This document shows, piece after piece, positions 8,950 to 17,470 of a DNA stretch of 64,000 nt. Numbering within the stretch: position 1 is the stretch's first letter; the number at the start of each line of letters is the position of its first letter. Made by a program: the position numbers and the translations under genes. Source of the DNA: Rhizorhabdus histidinilytica (GTDB lineage: Bacteria > Pseudomonadota > Alphaproteobacteria > Sphingomonadales > Sphingomonadaceae); the NCBI RefSeq assembly GCF_900167915.1, contig NZ_FUYM01000001.1, positions 682,001-746,000 on the forward strand, read 5' to 3'. The notes under the pieces are model-generated. The model was not told where the DNA came from. It ran no database searches and saw nothing but the letters and a program-made list of their open reading frames with translations.

Positions 8950-9350
8950 CAGCTTGCCGCCAGCAATCCGAGGTTCTTGAGCGCCAGAACGATATCGCTG
9001 ATGCGATACGCCTTGGTGCCGCTGCCGCCGGTAAAGGTGCTGTCATCGTTGACAGCCGTACCCGAGCCGGCCGTAAAGCCGGTTGCGGTGCCGGTGGTCG
9101 CCTGCTGGATCACGGGCGTTGCATTGAAGAAGCCGAGCTTCTGACTGGCAGCCGTGCCGATCTTGCTGCCGGTGCTGGTGTTGAGGGCGAGGTTGGCGGC
9201 ATCGGCCAGCGTGACGGTCCCTGAAAGCGTGGGGCTTGCAAGCGTCGGGCTGGAGAGAGTGGAGCCGGTGATGGTGGCGCCGGTGATGGTCGTGCCGCTG
9301 GTCAGCTCGGGATCGCTGTAGGCGACGCCTACGGGCTTGGTATTGGGCAT
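8949..9350 (-). CDS. Phage structural protein, decoration/fibre-like
   Basis: A 133-residue protein of low complexity, rich in Thr, Ser, Gly and Ala, with repeats such as TITGATITGSTL and SSPTLASPTLSGTVTLA. These short beta repeats suggest a trimeric fibre or capsid decoration protein. The C-terminus ends AYRISDIVLALKNLGLLAAS, a small helical cap common in this class. A strong CAGGAAAGGA ribosome site precedes the start, the same as in front of the next decoration-like gene, indicating high expression. Confidence 0.65.
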   Translation of the reverse strand: MPNTKPVGVAYSDPELTSGTTITGATITGSTLSSPTLASPTLSGTVTLADAANLALNTSTGSKIGTAASQKLGFFNATPVIQQATTGTATGFTAGSGTAVNDDSTFTGGSGTKAYRISDIVLALKNLGLLAAS

Positions 9351-9369
9351 GTCGGAATCCTTTCCTGTT

Positions 9370-9397
9370 GGGGCGCGGCAGGTTCAAACCGCGCCCC
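9370..9397 (-). other. Intergenic hairpin between two decoration-like genes
   Basis: A perfect 9-base inverted repeat, GGGGCGCGG (9370-9378) and CCGCGCCCC (9389-9397), separated by 10 bases. It lies between two highly expressed virion genes and is not followed by a T run on the minus strand, so it is more likely an RNA-processing or stability element than a full terminator. Confidence 0.5.
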
Positions 9398-9405
9398 GTG
9401 GGGAA

Positions 9406-9816
9406 TCAGCCGTAGCGGTAGATCGTCCAGGTCCCGGTTCCGGTCTTGCGGAACAGGAAAAGCTGGGACGTGCCCGCAGTCGCCGCGACGGTCTTGAGCG
9501 TCGAAGGGGTGACGCCCGTGCCGCCTTCCAGCGTGATCGCGCCCGATCCGCTGCCATCGACGTTGGTGATCGAAAGCAGGAAGGTCGAGCCCACCTTGGC
9601 ATTCGACACGGCTGCGTCGATCTGCGTGCCGGTCGGGGTGGTGTAGGTGGCCGCCGACGAGCCCGGAGAGCCCAGCAGGATGCCTGCGAGGAGCTGCGCG
9701 GTCGTGAGGGTGGCCGTCGAGGTGGCCGTGGCAGGCGTGCCCTGATAGCCAAGGCGAATCTCGTTGAGATTGCCGTCGCCGATCTGCTCGCCGCCACCAA
9801 CGGAAGGAAGTGCCAT
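9406..9816 (-). CDS. Head decoration-like structural protein
   Basis: This 136-residue protein follows the coat gene. The N-terminus (MALPSVGGGEQIGDGNLNEI) leads into a Thr/Ala/Gly-rich region and a C-terminal beta domain ending GTGTWTIYRYG. This composition is typical of capsid decoration proteins of P22-plan phages. ATG 9816 is chosen because a CAGGAAAGGA ribosome site lies just upstream; the longer frame runs into the coat gene. A decoration role is inferred from position and composition. Confidence 0.65.
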   Translation of the reverse strand: MALPSVGGGEQIGDGNLNEIRLGYQGTPATATSTATLTTAQLLAGILLGSPGSSAATYTTPTGTQIDAAVSNAKVGSTFLLSITNVDGSGSGAITLEGGTGVTPSTLKTVAATAGTSQLFLFRKTGTGTWTIYRYG

Positions 9817-9838
9817 TGTCGTAGTCCTTTCCTGTGAA

Positions 9839-11062
9839 TCAACCCCAGAGGCGGACGGCCATCTGCGGACGAATGACCGAGTAGCCGTAGAGCACGTCAA
9901 TGCGGCACGGCATGCGGTCGTTGTTGATGTCGTACTGGCGCACGATGCGGAGCGAGATGCCGTTGTGGACCTGACGCGAGGCCATATCGACGCCCTGCGG
10001 CATCACCAGATCGGCCGTCGCGAAGGTGATGGCATCGCGATGATAGATCAGGTTCTGCGGATACTGCGTCGAAGCGGTGCCCACGAACACGACGGCCGCT
10101 CCCGACTGTGGGAGAGTATCCACGGTCGCCAGCGCGTTGGAGGCCGAATAGATCGGCGCAACGGTGATGTTGCCCTCGCCCGAGCTGCCCAGCGTCACGT
10201 CCGACAGGGCGACGAACTGGAACAGCGAACCCGTCGATTCACGGGTCTGCGGGTTCACCATGTAGCACGGGTTGCTACTCGGCGTTCCCACGGTGAACAC
10301 ATCGCCCGTCTTGACGGTCGCGCCATTGCCTGCGCCGGTGATGGCGATCGTGGTCGCACCTTCGGTGGTGACGGACGCCGAGAGCGTGCCACCAGTCGCC
10401 GAACGCGAGCCCGTGGTGAACTGCTTGATCGACTGTGACATGTTGATCTCATCGTAGCCGAGCACGCCTTCACCCATCATGCCGTTCTTGAACTGCCGGC
10501 TGATGGTGCTGCCGGGGTTGAACAGGCCCTTCATACCCTCGACGAGCCCGGCATTCGCGGCCGGGTTGACGGTGGCATAGCGCGGGCTCATCACCGCCGC
10601 ATTCTCGTTGAGCTTCTGCTGGCCCTGCAACAGAACCAGCGAAGTGGCGGGGGTCGTGCCGGGAGTGCCGACCGAGTTGCCGATGCCCTTGAAGGCGTTC
10701 GCAACGTCCGCATCGACCGAAGCGGCAAGCTGCGAGATGCGCGGCTTCAGCACGCGCTCCGCGAAGTCGTCGAGCTGCATGGTAAGCTCGGCGGTCGTGA
10801 AGTTGACGCCGATATGCTTCTGGTTGGAAACGGTCAGCGTGGTGAACTGCTCGTTGTCGTCCTGCACCTGAAGCGCCGCGCCGTCCGTGACCAGAGCGCG
10901 GTCTGGCAGGCGGATGCGCAGCGTGGTGCCGATCTTGGCGCCCTCGACAGCGTAGGAGCTGTCATACTGGCGGTTGACGTTGCGGGTGATCACCAGATTG
11001 TTCTCGAGGATTTCGAGAGACTTCCGGGTGATCATGTCGATCGTGAGAAGCGAATTGCCCAT
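9839..11062 (-). CDS. Major capsid protein, P22 coat (gp5)-like
   Basis: A 407-residue coat protein. The start MGNSLLTIDMITRKSLEIL and the segment around NNLVITRNVNRQYD are characteristic of the P22 coat family; an Ig-like insertion region rich in Thr, Gly and Ala (about residues 215-280) corresponds to the P22 I-domain. It forms the capsid shell on scaffold. ATG 11062 is chosen because GGAG lies six bases upstream; a second ATG four codons earlier overlaps that ribosome site. It is placed directly after the scaffold gene and before decoration-like genes, as expected. Confidence 0.9.
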   Translation of the reverse strand: MGNSLLTIDMITRKSLEILENNLVITRNVNRQYDSSYAVEGAKIGTTLRIRLPDRALVTDGAALQVQDDNEQFTTLTVSNQKHIGVNFTTAELTMQLDDFAERVLKPRISQLAASVDADVANAFKGIGNSVGTPGTTPATSLVLLQGQQKLNENAAVMSPRYATVNPAANAGLVEGMKGLFNPGSTISRQFKNGMMGEGVLGYDEINMSQSIKQFTTGSRSATGGTLSASVTTEGATTIAITGAGNGATVKTGDVFTVGTPSSNPCYMVNPQTRESTGSLFQFVALSDVTLGSSGEGNITVAPIYSASNALATVDTLPQSGAAVVFVGTASTQYPQNLIYHRDAITFATADLVMPQGVDMASRQVHNGISLRIVRQYDINNDRMPCRIDVLYGYSVIRPQMAVRLWG

Positions 11063-11131
11063 AAAAAACTCCATCGGGCCCCGTGGGGCGCTGGGATCGG
11101 TTCGTCATCGCGACGATCCAATCAGTTGCGT

Positions 11132-11884
11132 TTAGCGTCGCTGAGCCTCCAGTTTCCGGATCTGGCGCTGCCGTTCGGCTTCGATCCATTCCGACGTGCC
11201 CATCTGGGTGATGGAGCGTGGGTCGGTGGTGTCGATCGCCTTCGCCCCACCAGTGGGACGAGTGACAGGCGAGATCGGCGCCGGAGCGCTCGATGTCTTT
11301 CGAGCGGGAGGATTGGCTTCCAGACGGGCCTCGATCTTCCCGATCTCACGCGCCTGCTGCACGGGATGGAGTGCCGAGATTCGAGCGGCTTCCTTGGGGT
11401 TGCTCCCGAGCCAGTAAAGGACATCGGGCCCCTGTTCGGATGCCTGTATCGCGAGCGCCATGTGGTCGGTGACAGGAAGGGTTGGATTATATGCGACCTG
11501 CTGGAAGTCGTCATACTTCTCCAGAGCCGACTCTTCGCGCTCGTAATACTGCTCCTGAAGCTGCCGCTGTTGCTTCTGCTGCTCTCGCTCGGCGATGATC
11601 TGCTCGGCGATCTTGTAGGGATCGCTTTCCCCGTCATCGTCGGGTTCGATCGGCATCGGCTCGGGCTGCCGCTCCATCTCGCGCCGCCATTTCCGCTCCT
11701 CGCGGGCAAGGCGCTTTGCCAGGATCGCGTCCAACTCTTCCTGAGTGAAGGTCTTGGGCGCTTCTTCGCTGGTCTCCGGCTGCTCAGTTTCAGCGGTTTC
11801 AGGAGCGGCCGTGGTCTCCTGTTCCGGCGCGGGAGCCGCTGGGACTTCCGCTTCAGGAATAATATCCTGATTTTCTTCGGACAT
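11132..11884 (-). CDS. Phage scaffolding protein (P22 gp8-like role)
   Basis: A 250-residue protein with a Glu/Pro/Ala-rich disordered N-terminus, a charged coiled-coil middle (KTFTQEELDAILAKRLAREE and REQQKQQRQLQEQYYERE) and a basic C-terminal helix (EAERQRQIRKLEAQRR). This acidic-to-basic layout is standard for scaffolds that bind coat protein through the C-terminal helix. It is immediately upstream of the coat gene. The TTG at 11887 was rejected as start in favour of ATG 11884. Confidence 0.85.
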   Translation of the reverse strand: MSEENQDIIPEAEVPAAPAPEQETTAAPETAETEQPETSEEAPKTFTQEELDAILAKRLAREERKWRREMERQPEPMPIEPDDDGESDPYKIAEQIIAEREQQKQQRQLQEQYYEREESALEKYDDFQQVAYNPTLPVTDHMALAIQASEQGPDVLYWLGSNPKEAARISALHPVQQAREIGKIEARLEANPPARKTSSAPAPISPVTRPTGGAKAIDTTDPRSITQMGTSEWIEAERQRQIRKLEAQRR

Positions 11885-11943
11885 CAACTTGATCCTTCAA
11901 GTTACCGGGCTGACCGCGCCCGTGCGGTTTCTTCAAAACTTCA

Positions 11944-13968
11944 TCAAACGGCGGCACCGGTGGCATCCACCCATGTCGTTCCGGTCCACCAGATGGGCTT
12001 ACCGGCCGCGACAAGCGTGGTATCCATGTACATGACGCCTATTTCCGTGGCAGTGAGGGTCGGACGGTTGGCCGTTGTCCCCCGATTTGCGCTGTTCTGC
12101 CCCTTGGTGAAGGCGCTATAGGTGATCGTCCAGGTGAGCCCGTTGCCCGATCGCGCATGAAACAGCGTCGGGTAAGCCATGTTGGAAACGGTGAGCGGCA
12201 CGCCGACAGCAGCGCCGTTGATCGTTCCTCCGGATGGCGGGTTGAAGGTCCACGTTCCCGTAGGGTTGAGATTGGCCCCGGTCCCCTCCGCCATGATGTA
12301 GACGGAGCCATAGCCGAACAGCCTGTTGAGGTCGCTGTCCTGCGCCAGATTGATCGTCTGCGTGTTGCGCGAAATATTGTAGAACGACATCGGCGCCGGG
12401 GTGGTCGTCGCAGTGATCGGCGACGTACTTCCTCCCGCAGCGAAATCATGTGACGGCGTAAGCGTCGCCAAGCTCATGCCGTTGAAAACGGTCGATGAGA
12501 AGGAGAAGTTGTTCGACCCGTCGCGGGGGGCGAACGAAAGGCATTTCGCATAATTGATAACGCGAGCCGATCCGAAGATATAGCCGCTGTCATCGGTGGT
12601 CAGCTTGACGATATCGAAGCTGTTTCCCTCGTAATAGGACAGCGCGCACTGACCACCTCGGGAGCCCGACGTAATCGAGGCGCCGAGGACAAAGCCGACG
12701 CCGTTGCTCTGGAAAACCCCATTATCGACCGAGGTCATGTAGAGCGAGCGGTTGTATATCCCGATCGCACACTGGATGGCGTCCAGCGTGCCGATGTAGA
12801 TGCAGCTCGCATCCCCGCCGGCGGCATAGAACCCTCCGCCTACGAGAAGCTCAAGATTGGCCGGATAGGTGACGGTGCTGTCGATCCACGGATAGACCGT
12901 GATCTTGTTCGATACCGTGTCTATGGCCGTGATGAAGTAGAGCCCCCCACCGATGATGCACATACTGATCCCGGCCTCGATATAGCTGGGAACAGTGTTG
13001 CAGGTGAGTTCGGTGCGCTGTCCGATGCTCCCGGCGCTCCCGGTATTCGATACCGAGCTGACCGTCAGAGTCACACCGGTGGTGCTCCGCGTGCCGCACC
13101 AGCGGGTGCTTACCAATCCGAAATTGTTGAGGGTTGTGGTCCCCGTGTTCTTGATGCCGTAATACTTCGTGTATTGGACATAGATCATCTCGGAATTGAG
13201 ACGGGCGCAGTTGTTGATCAGGACGCCGATGCCATTGGTGCGCGTGGACCAGGTAGAACCGCCGCCACCCCAGACCGCCAGCGATCCGGTGAGATTGCCG
13301 AAGTTCCAGCTATCGAAGCGAACAATCTCGTCCTCTGCCGTGAAGGACGCGTTGATCCGGGCCTGACAGTTGATGACCGGCGAAGCGTTGGCGGTGCCGG
13401 TGAACGTGATTTTCGACGTGACCTTAAAGACGCCCTCCATGAAGGGAATCTTCGTGTTGTTGCTCATGACGTAGTTGGCAAAACGCTGAAGGGCCACGGT
13501 ATCATCAGCTACGCCATCGCCGACCGCGCCGAAGTCATAGGGCGTCACGCGCTCGCGCATCTTGTCCTGGGACGTGCGCGCCACAGCGCCGGTGCCTGCC
13601 TGAATGAAGCCGACATAGGACGATCCGGCCGATGACCCGATATTGGCGACGAACTGGTCGAACTCTACCGACGATGCAATGCCCGGGATATTGTCATATG
13701 TCCGGATCGAGCCGCCATCAGCGTCCTTCAGCTCATATTTGTAGTTCTGCGTCGATAGCTGCCAGATTTCGCTCGGAGGACGCCCGGCGCTGTCCAGTTC
13801 GACATAGGGACCGTTGGAGACGTTCCCCGAGCTATCCGCATAGGTCGCCTCTGGGGTCGTCGTTCCGGCCTGATAGGTGTAGAGGCGACCGCCCGACAAT
13901 ATCCGGCCGTTGTCATCGAGGAACTGCCAGCCAGCCCCGCCGAGTGGAGAGAGTGCGACGTCCACCAT
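11944..13968 (-). CDS. Tailspike protein with beta-helix (pectate-lyase-like) body
   Basis: A 674-residue receptor-binding protein. Residues 1-100 form a virion-binding N-terminal domain (FLDDNGRILSGGRLYTYQAG, then TDSSG-like and DNIPG elements) found on many podovirus spikes. At about residues 140-166 the sequence VTPYDFGAVGDGVADDT is the entry signature of a right-handed beta-helix of the pectate-lyase/glycosidase type. The remaining 500 residues are Gly/Ser/Thr-rich beta rungs. It probably binds and cuts a host surface polysaccharide. It lies between the small genes after portal and the scaffold gene, not with the tail genes. Confidence 0.8.
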   Translation of the reverse strand: MVDVALSPLGGAGWQFLDDNGRILSGGRLYTYQAGTTTPEATYADSSGNVSNGPYVELDSAGRPPSEIWQLSTQNYKYELKDADGGSIRTYDNIPGIASSVEFDQFVANIGSSAGSSYVGFIQAGTGAVARTSQDKMRERVTPYDFGAVGDGVADDTVALQRFANYVMSNNTKIPFMEGVFKVTSKITFTGTANASPVINCQARINASFTAEDEIVRFDSWNFGNLTGSLAVWGGGGSTWSTRTNGIGVLINNCARLNSEMIYVQYTKYYGIKNTGTTTLNNFGLVSTRWCGTRSTTGVTLTVSSVSNTGSAGSIGQRTELTCNTVPSYIEAGISMCIIGGGLYFITAIDTVSNKITVYPWIDSTVTYPANLELLVGGGFYAAGGDASCIYIGTLDAIQCAIGIYNRSLYMTSVDNGVFQSNGVGFVLGASITSGSRGGQCALSYYEGNSFDIVKLTTDDSGYIFGSARVINYAKCLSFAPRDGSNNFSFSSTVFNGMSLATLTPSHDFAAGGSTSPITATTTPAPMSFYNISRNTQTINLAQDSDLNRLFGYGSVYIMAEGTGANLNPTGTWTFNPPSGGTINGAAVGVPLTVSNMAYPTLFHARSGNGLTWTITYSAFTKGQNSANRGTTANRPTLTATEIGVMYMDTTLVAAGKPIWWTGTTWVDATGAAV

Positions 13969-13973
13969 CGCGG

Positions 13974-14249
13974 CTACTCGTAGAAAACCGTGACCTTGGG
14001 GCCGGTTCCCCCAAGGACCACATAGAGGCCATTCGAGAAGCCAACGCCGCCCTCATCGCCGGTGAATACGTAATTTCCCGGTGCGGCAGGCGTGAACTGA
14101 GCGACGATCGGATTTCCGGTGCCGGTATCGGCGGAATCATAGATCGCGACGGTCGGATTGGTGCCTGCGCTGACGAAAACGCCCTTGAGCTTGCCGATCC
14201 CCACCTTCACATTTGCGGTGGTTTCGAGATATTTGAAGATTGCAGCCAT
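13974..14249 (-). CDS. Small beta-rich structural protein
   Basis: A 91-residue Gly/Val-rich protein (FKYLETTANVKVGIGKLKGV, with YVVLGGTGPKVTVFYE at the end). It begins six bases after the upstream stop and ends just before the tailspike start. Composition suggests a small beta-sandwich virion or spike-associated protein. No family recognised. Confidence 0.6.
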   Translation of the reverse strand: MAAIFKYLETTANVKVGIGKLKGVFVSAGTNPTVAIYDSADTGTGNPIVAQFTPAAPGNYVFTGDEGGVGFSNGLYVVLGGTGPKVTVFYE

Positions 14250-14254
14250 TTTCC

Positions 14255-14617
14255 CTACCCCAGAAACCTCAGTTTGTAGATGGTGCGAAGATAAAGCTCG
14301 CAGACCTCATCGATCAGGTTCTGGAGCGGTGAATCGTCCTTGGAGCACACGGAAAATCGGCCATTTTCGATCTCGCCAAGCTGCCCCTCAAGGAACTTGA
14401 CGATATCGTTGCCATTCTTGGGCTTTGGCAGGCTGATCGGGCCGATCAGGCCGTGTCTGCCCTGATATGTCTCCGCGAAATCATCGGCGAGCCCAATAAT
14501 TCCCTCGTAAAACTTGTTGAGCGCCTTGTGCCTGGCATAGGAGCGCGTGTTCAGATGCGCCGAATGGGCCACATCTCGCCCCAGAAACAGCAGGCCGATG
14601 AACTGCGCGGCGTTCAT
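14255..14617 (-). CDS. Phage protein resembling DUF5856
   Basis: A 120-residue, mostly helical protein. The pattern HLNTRSYARHKALNKFYEGI is reminiscent of the ferritin-like DUF5856 proteins found in phage structural modules, although the match was judged by eye only. Its start overlaps the portal stop by four bases. Likely a minor component or assembly factor of the head; function is not established. Confidence 0.6.
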   Translation of the reverse strand: MNAAQFIGLLFLGRDVAHSAHLNTRSYARHKALNKFYEGIIGLADDFAETYQGRHGLIGPISLPKPKNGNDIVKFLEGQLGEIENGRFSVCSKDDSPLQNLIDEVCELYLRTIYKLRFLG

Positions 14618-16779
14618 TCCGCCATCCCCGCCGCTGGTGCCGGAGGCGCGCCCGGAGGAGGCATCATTGCCCCTCCAGCATCAGTTTCCGGCCCCTCTCC
14701 CCCGCCAAAAAGCGGCTCGTCAGGCGTCTCGCCGATGAATTGGGAGGTTTCCAGCGCGTCACGAAGCGTCGAAAGCACGAGCGCCTGCACATCTTCCGGT
14801 TGCAGGCCGGTATTCATCGCGGAAATGCGCTTGGTTACAGCGTCATATTCCTTGGTATCCGCGTCGCGCGCCTCAATCGAGTTGTGCGCGTTCTGGAGCA
14901 TGCCCATCGCCTGCTCGAGCTGCTGCGTGAGCATCTGAATCTGCTGCTGCGCGGCTGCCAGAGCGGGGTTGTCGTCCTCTTCGCCGATGATCTTCGGATC
15001 GATCGTGCGCTTGATGCGCTCCGCCATGTCCTGTGCGCCCGGCCAGTCCATGTTACGGATCATCAAATCGCCGATGATCGGCCAAAGCTGCGGCGCGGCT
15101 TGCAGAACCGACACCATGCCCTCGACGGCCTCCTGCCGCTTGGTCATGTAGCTCGGGCCTGTCGTGACCATAACGTCATAGGTGCCGACGCCGGGGTTGT
15201 AGATCTTCTCGATCACAATCCCGGCTTCGTTCTTGACCTCCCGAACCGGCTCCAGCTGCGCCGGGTTGATCTTGACCATCTTCACTTCGTCATCGACGCC
15301 GATGATCCGTGCGATGCGCTGCGTGTCGTAGATTTTCGGGATCAGGTCGATCAGTTGCCGGGTAATGTGGCGGATCGCGCGGGCGAGATTGTCCACATAG
15401 TGATAGGTCCCAACATCGCCCTGACGCTCGCGTGCGAGGATCGCCTTGCCCGACTGCTCGTTCGACTGCGCGCCGAGCGATGCGTCATACTGACCCGTGG
15501 TGCCCTTGATGTCGTCCGAGGCGCCCATCTTGGCCTGCCAGAGGCCCGACTGCGGGAGAGGTGGTGCTGCGCGCTGCGGAAGCGGCAGAGGGCCTCCTTG
15601 CGCATCGGTGACATCGGGATTTACCTCAAGATACGGCCAGTTGTTCGTGTTGGCTGTCTTCCATTGGGTTTCGTAGCCCTCGAACTGACCGCCATAGCCG
15701 ACAAACGGAGCCTTGGGAGCGAGCGCCAGCATCTCTGCTTCCTGACTCGTCCAGTAGTTGTACATGCGCTGCGCATCCTTGGCATTGCGCACCAGACCGG
15801 ACAGCCAGACGCGGCCCTCCACCTCGAACTCATTGCCGACGACGCGGACGACGGGAATCCACTTGCCCGGCCATTCCCGGCTTTCGAGCACCTCGAAGCC
15901 GTTGGTCTTGACCCACATCACGCGCTTGCGCTGGACTTCGCGCGTCTTGATCGGTGCGCCCTGCGCCAGCTCGATCAGCTTATTGTTGCGATCGGAGGTG
16001 AACGCCGTCTGACCGCTGGCGTAGAGATTGAGCGTGTCGGCCTTGTACTCATAGTAGAAATATTCGGCGACGCGGACGGTATCCTGCTGAATCCACGCGC
16101 CGATGCTTTCGTCGCCTACGCCCTGATCCTGCAACCCGGTGACCGGCAGAGCGTCGGGAAACTCGCGCTCATACTCGTCCTTGGTCATGTCCTGCGTGAT
16201 GAAGCACCACTCGGCATCCGAGCCGCAGGGGTCCTGTATCGTCGGGTCCATGTAGACCGAGAAGGCGTTGCGGATGCGCCCGATCTTAATATCCTGATCG
16301 AAACTGTCCTCGCGGCAATATTCGGTCAGGAGGCGGATATAGCCTTCGCCATAGGTGACCTGATTCTCGCAGGCCGTGTCATAGGCAACGTCGGCATCCG
16401 AGATATACTCGATGTGCCGAACCATGCCCTCGTAGATTTCGGCTACCTCGATGTCGGCGTTGTCATCGACTGGAATGACCTTGCCGCTCGGACGGTTCTG
16501 CCGCTGCTCGTTCGTGACCTGGCGCACATGCTGCGGGAGCTTGTTGATGGTCAGGCAAGGGCGCGCGTTGATCGTCTGTCCCTGCACGCTGCCGCGCGTG
16601 CTGAGCACGTCCATCGGCCATTGCCATTGATTGTCCGGCGAGCCCGCGAAAAAGCGGAGATCGTCCAGCTCATCCTCGCGGCTGTCGGAGAAGGCGGCTT
16701 CGGCCATGCGGAGACGCTGGCGCATGGTTGCCAGCATGGTCTCTTGAGACTTATCGAGGCCGCGCGCTTCCCCCGTCAT
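14614..16779 (-). CDS. Portal protein, P22 gp1-like
   Basis: A 721-residue protein, the right size for P22-type portals. The N-terminus (EDELDDLRFFAGSPDNQW and RPCLTINKLPQHVRQVTNEQRQ) is the conserved core of the family, followed by the wing and stem regions, and a long C-terminal helix rich in Gln (AAAQQQIQMLTQQLEQAMG) that would build the barrel. Twelve copies form the DNA entry and exit ring at one capsid vertex. It lies downstream of the terminase genes in the usual order. Confidence 0.9.
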   Translation of the reverse strand: MTGEARGLDKSQETMLATMRQRLRMAEAAFSDSREDELDDLRFFAGSPDNQWQWPMDVLSTRGSVQGQTINARPCLTINKLPQHVRQVTNEQRQNRPSGKVIPVDDNADIEVAEIYEGMVRHIEYISDADVAYDTACENQVTYGEGYIRLLTEYCREDSFDQDIKIGRIRNAFSVYMDPTIQDPCGSDAEWCFITQDMTKDEYEREFPDALPVTGLQDQGVGDESIGAWIQQDTVRVAEYFYYEYKADTLNLYASGQTAFTSDRNNKLIELAQGAPIKTREVQRKRVMWVKTNGFEVLESREWPGKWIPVVRVVGNEFEVEGRVWLSGLVRNAKDAQRMYNYWTSQEAEMLALAPKAPFVGYGGQFEGYETQWKTANTNNWPYLEVNPDVTDAQGGPLPLPQRAAPPLPQSGLWQAKMGASDDIKGTTGQYDASLGAQSNEQSGKAILARERQGDVGTYHYVDNLARAIRHITRQLIDLIPKIYDTQRIARIIGVDDEVKMVKINPAQLEPVREVKNEAGIVIEKIYNPGVGTYDVMVTTGPSYMTKRQEAVEGMVSVLQAAPQLWPIIGDLMIRNMDWPGAQDMAERIKRTIDPKIIGEEDDNPALAAAQQQIQMLTQQLEQAMGMLQNAHNSIEARDADTKEYDAVTKRISAMNTGLQPEDVQALVLSTLRDALETSQFIGETPDEPLFGGGEGPETDAGGAMMPPPGAPPAPAAGMAE

Positions 16780-16824
16780 GGGGGAGATCAGTTATACTAA
16801 CTGGTACGTGTCAGACAGGGCTCT

Positions 16825-17079
16825 TTAATTCGGCCGCCACAGCTTCCCGGAACTCGATCGGCGAAGATAGGAGGCTGGATGAAGATTCTGCCGTAACCAT
16901 ATATCCATAAGGACTTGCTTGTGCCTCGCCACAGCCGTGATATGTTGCGCCTTTCTTCGTTCGCGCTCCAATGTTACGATTGCGCAAAATATCGCACGCG
17001 CATTGGCGTAGGGGTCGTGGAAGCCATGTCGCCATGCGTACATGCGCCACAGCCAGATCAGCGAGCGTGGGATTCTCAC
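16825..17079 (-). CDS. Small basic protein, unknown
   Basis: An 84-residue, Arg/Trp-rich reading frame starting at a GTG whose GTGA overlaps the stop of the winged-helix gene (17076-17079). It contains SLIWLWRMYAWRHGFHDPY and a basic tail. The overlap and lack of other coding content between terminase-side genes and portal support it, but codon evidence is weak and no family is recognised. Confidence 0.45.
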   Translation of the reverse strand: MRIPRSLIWLWRMYAWRHGFHDPYANARAIFCAIVTLERERRKAQHITAVARHKQVLMDIWLRQNLHPASYLRRSSSGKLWRPN

Positions 17080-17273
17080 AGCATCCCCATGTCGCGCAAC
17101 TGCCTCAACACGCGATTGGCATTCCAGCGATGCTCGAAGCCGCAAGCGCGCATCAACTCGCCCTTGGTATAATTCTCGTTCGCCGCCTGCTTGGCGATGA
17201 CGAACGCGAGCACCTTGCGCTTGGCTCGGGTAAGCTGCCCCTTCGGTCGGCCACGGATCGTTGCCTCCTGCAT
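17076..17273 (-). CDS. Small winged-helix-like DNA-binding protein
   Basis: A 65-residue basic protein. Residues 12-62 (LTRAKRKVLAFVIAKQAANE through WNANRVLRQLRDMGML) look like a small helix-turn-helix or winged-helix unit. ATG 17273 has GGAG eight bases upstream and fits better than the longer frame, which overlaps the neighbour. It may regulate late genes or assist the terminase; this is inferred from fold and place only. Confidence 0.55.
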   Translation of the reverse strand: MQEATIRGRPKGQLTRAKRKVLAFVIAKQAANENYTKGELMRACGFEHRWNANRVLRQLRDMGML

Positions 17274-17274
17274 G

Positions 17275-17466
17275 TTACCACTCCTCGTCCCTGCCAAAGC
17301 CAATGGGGCGCGCCGTGCGGTAGATTGGCGTGCCGTCTGACCAGATCAGGCCAGTGTCGACATCTTCGCTGCCGTCCACCTCGAAATGAGGCAATAGAGG
17401 CTTGTCCGTCGAAAACGTCTCATCTTCGACCCACCCGCGAGCTTTTGGCCTGCGAACGTACCTCAT
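17275..17466 (-). CDS. Small phage protein, unknown
   Basis: A 63-residue acidic protein (MRYVRRPKARGWVEDETFST at the start, then an acidic middle and GFGRDEEW end). It starts 4 bases after the large terminase stop and ends 1 base before the next gene. No known domain is seen; genes of this size beside the terminase are common in podoviruses. Confidence 0.55.
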   Translation of the reverse strand: MRYVRRPKARGWVEDETFSTDKPLLPHFEVDGSEDVDTGLIWSDGTPIYRTARPIGFGRDEEW

Positions 17467-17470
17467 GCCC

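Noticed and set aside
14740-16800. A 686-codon open frame opposite portal
   Set aside because: Antisense shadow of the portal gene, no domain visible.
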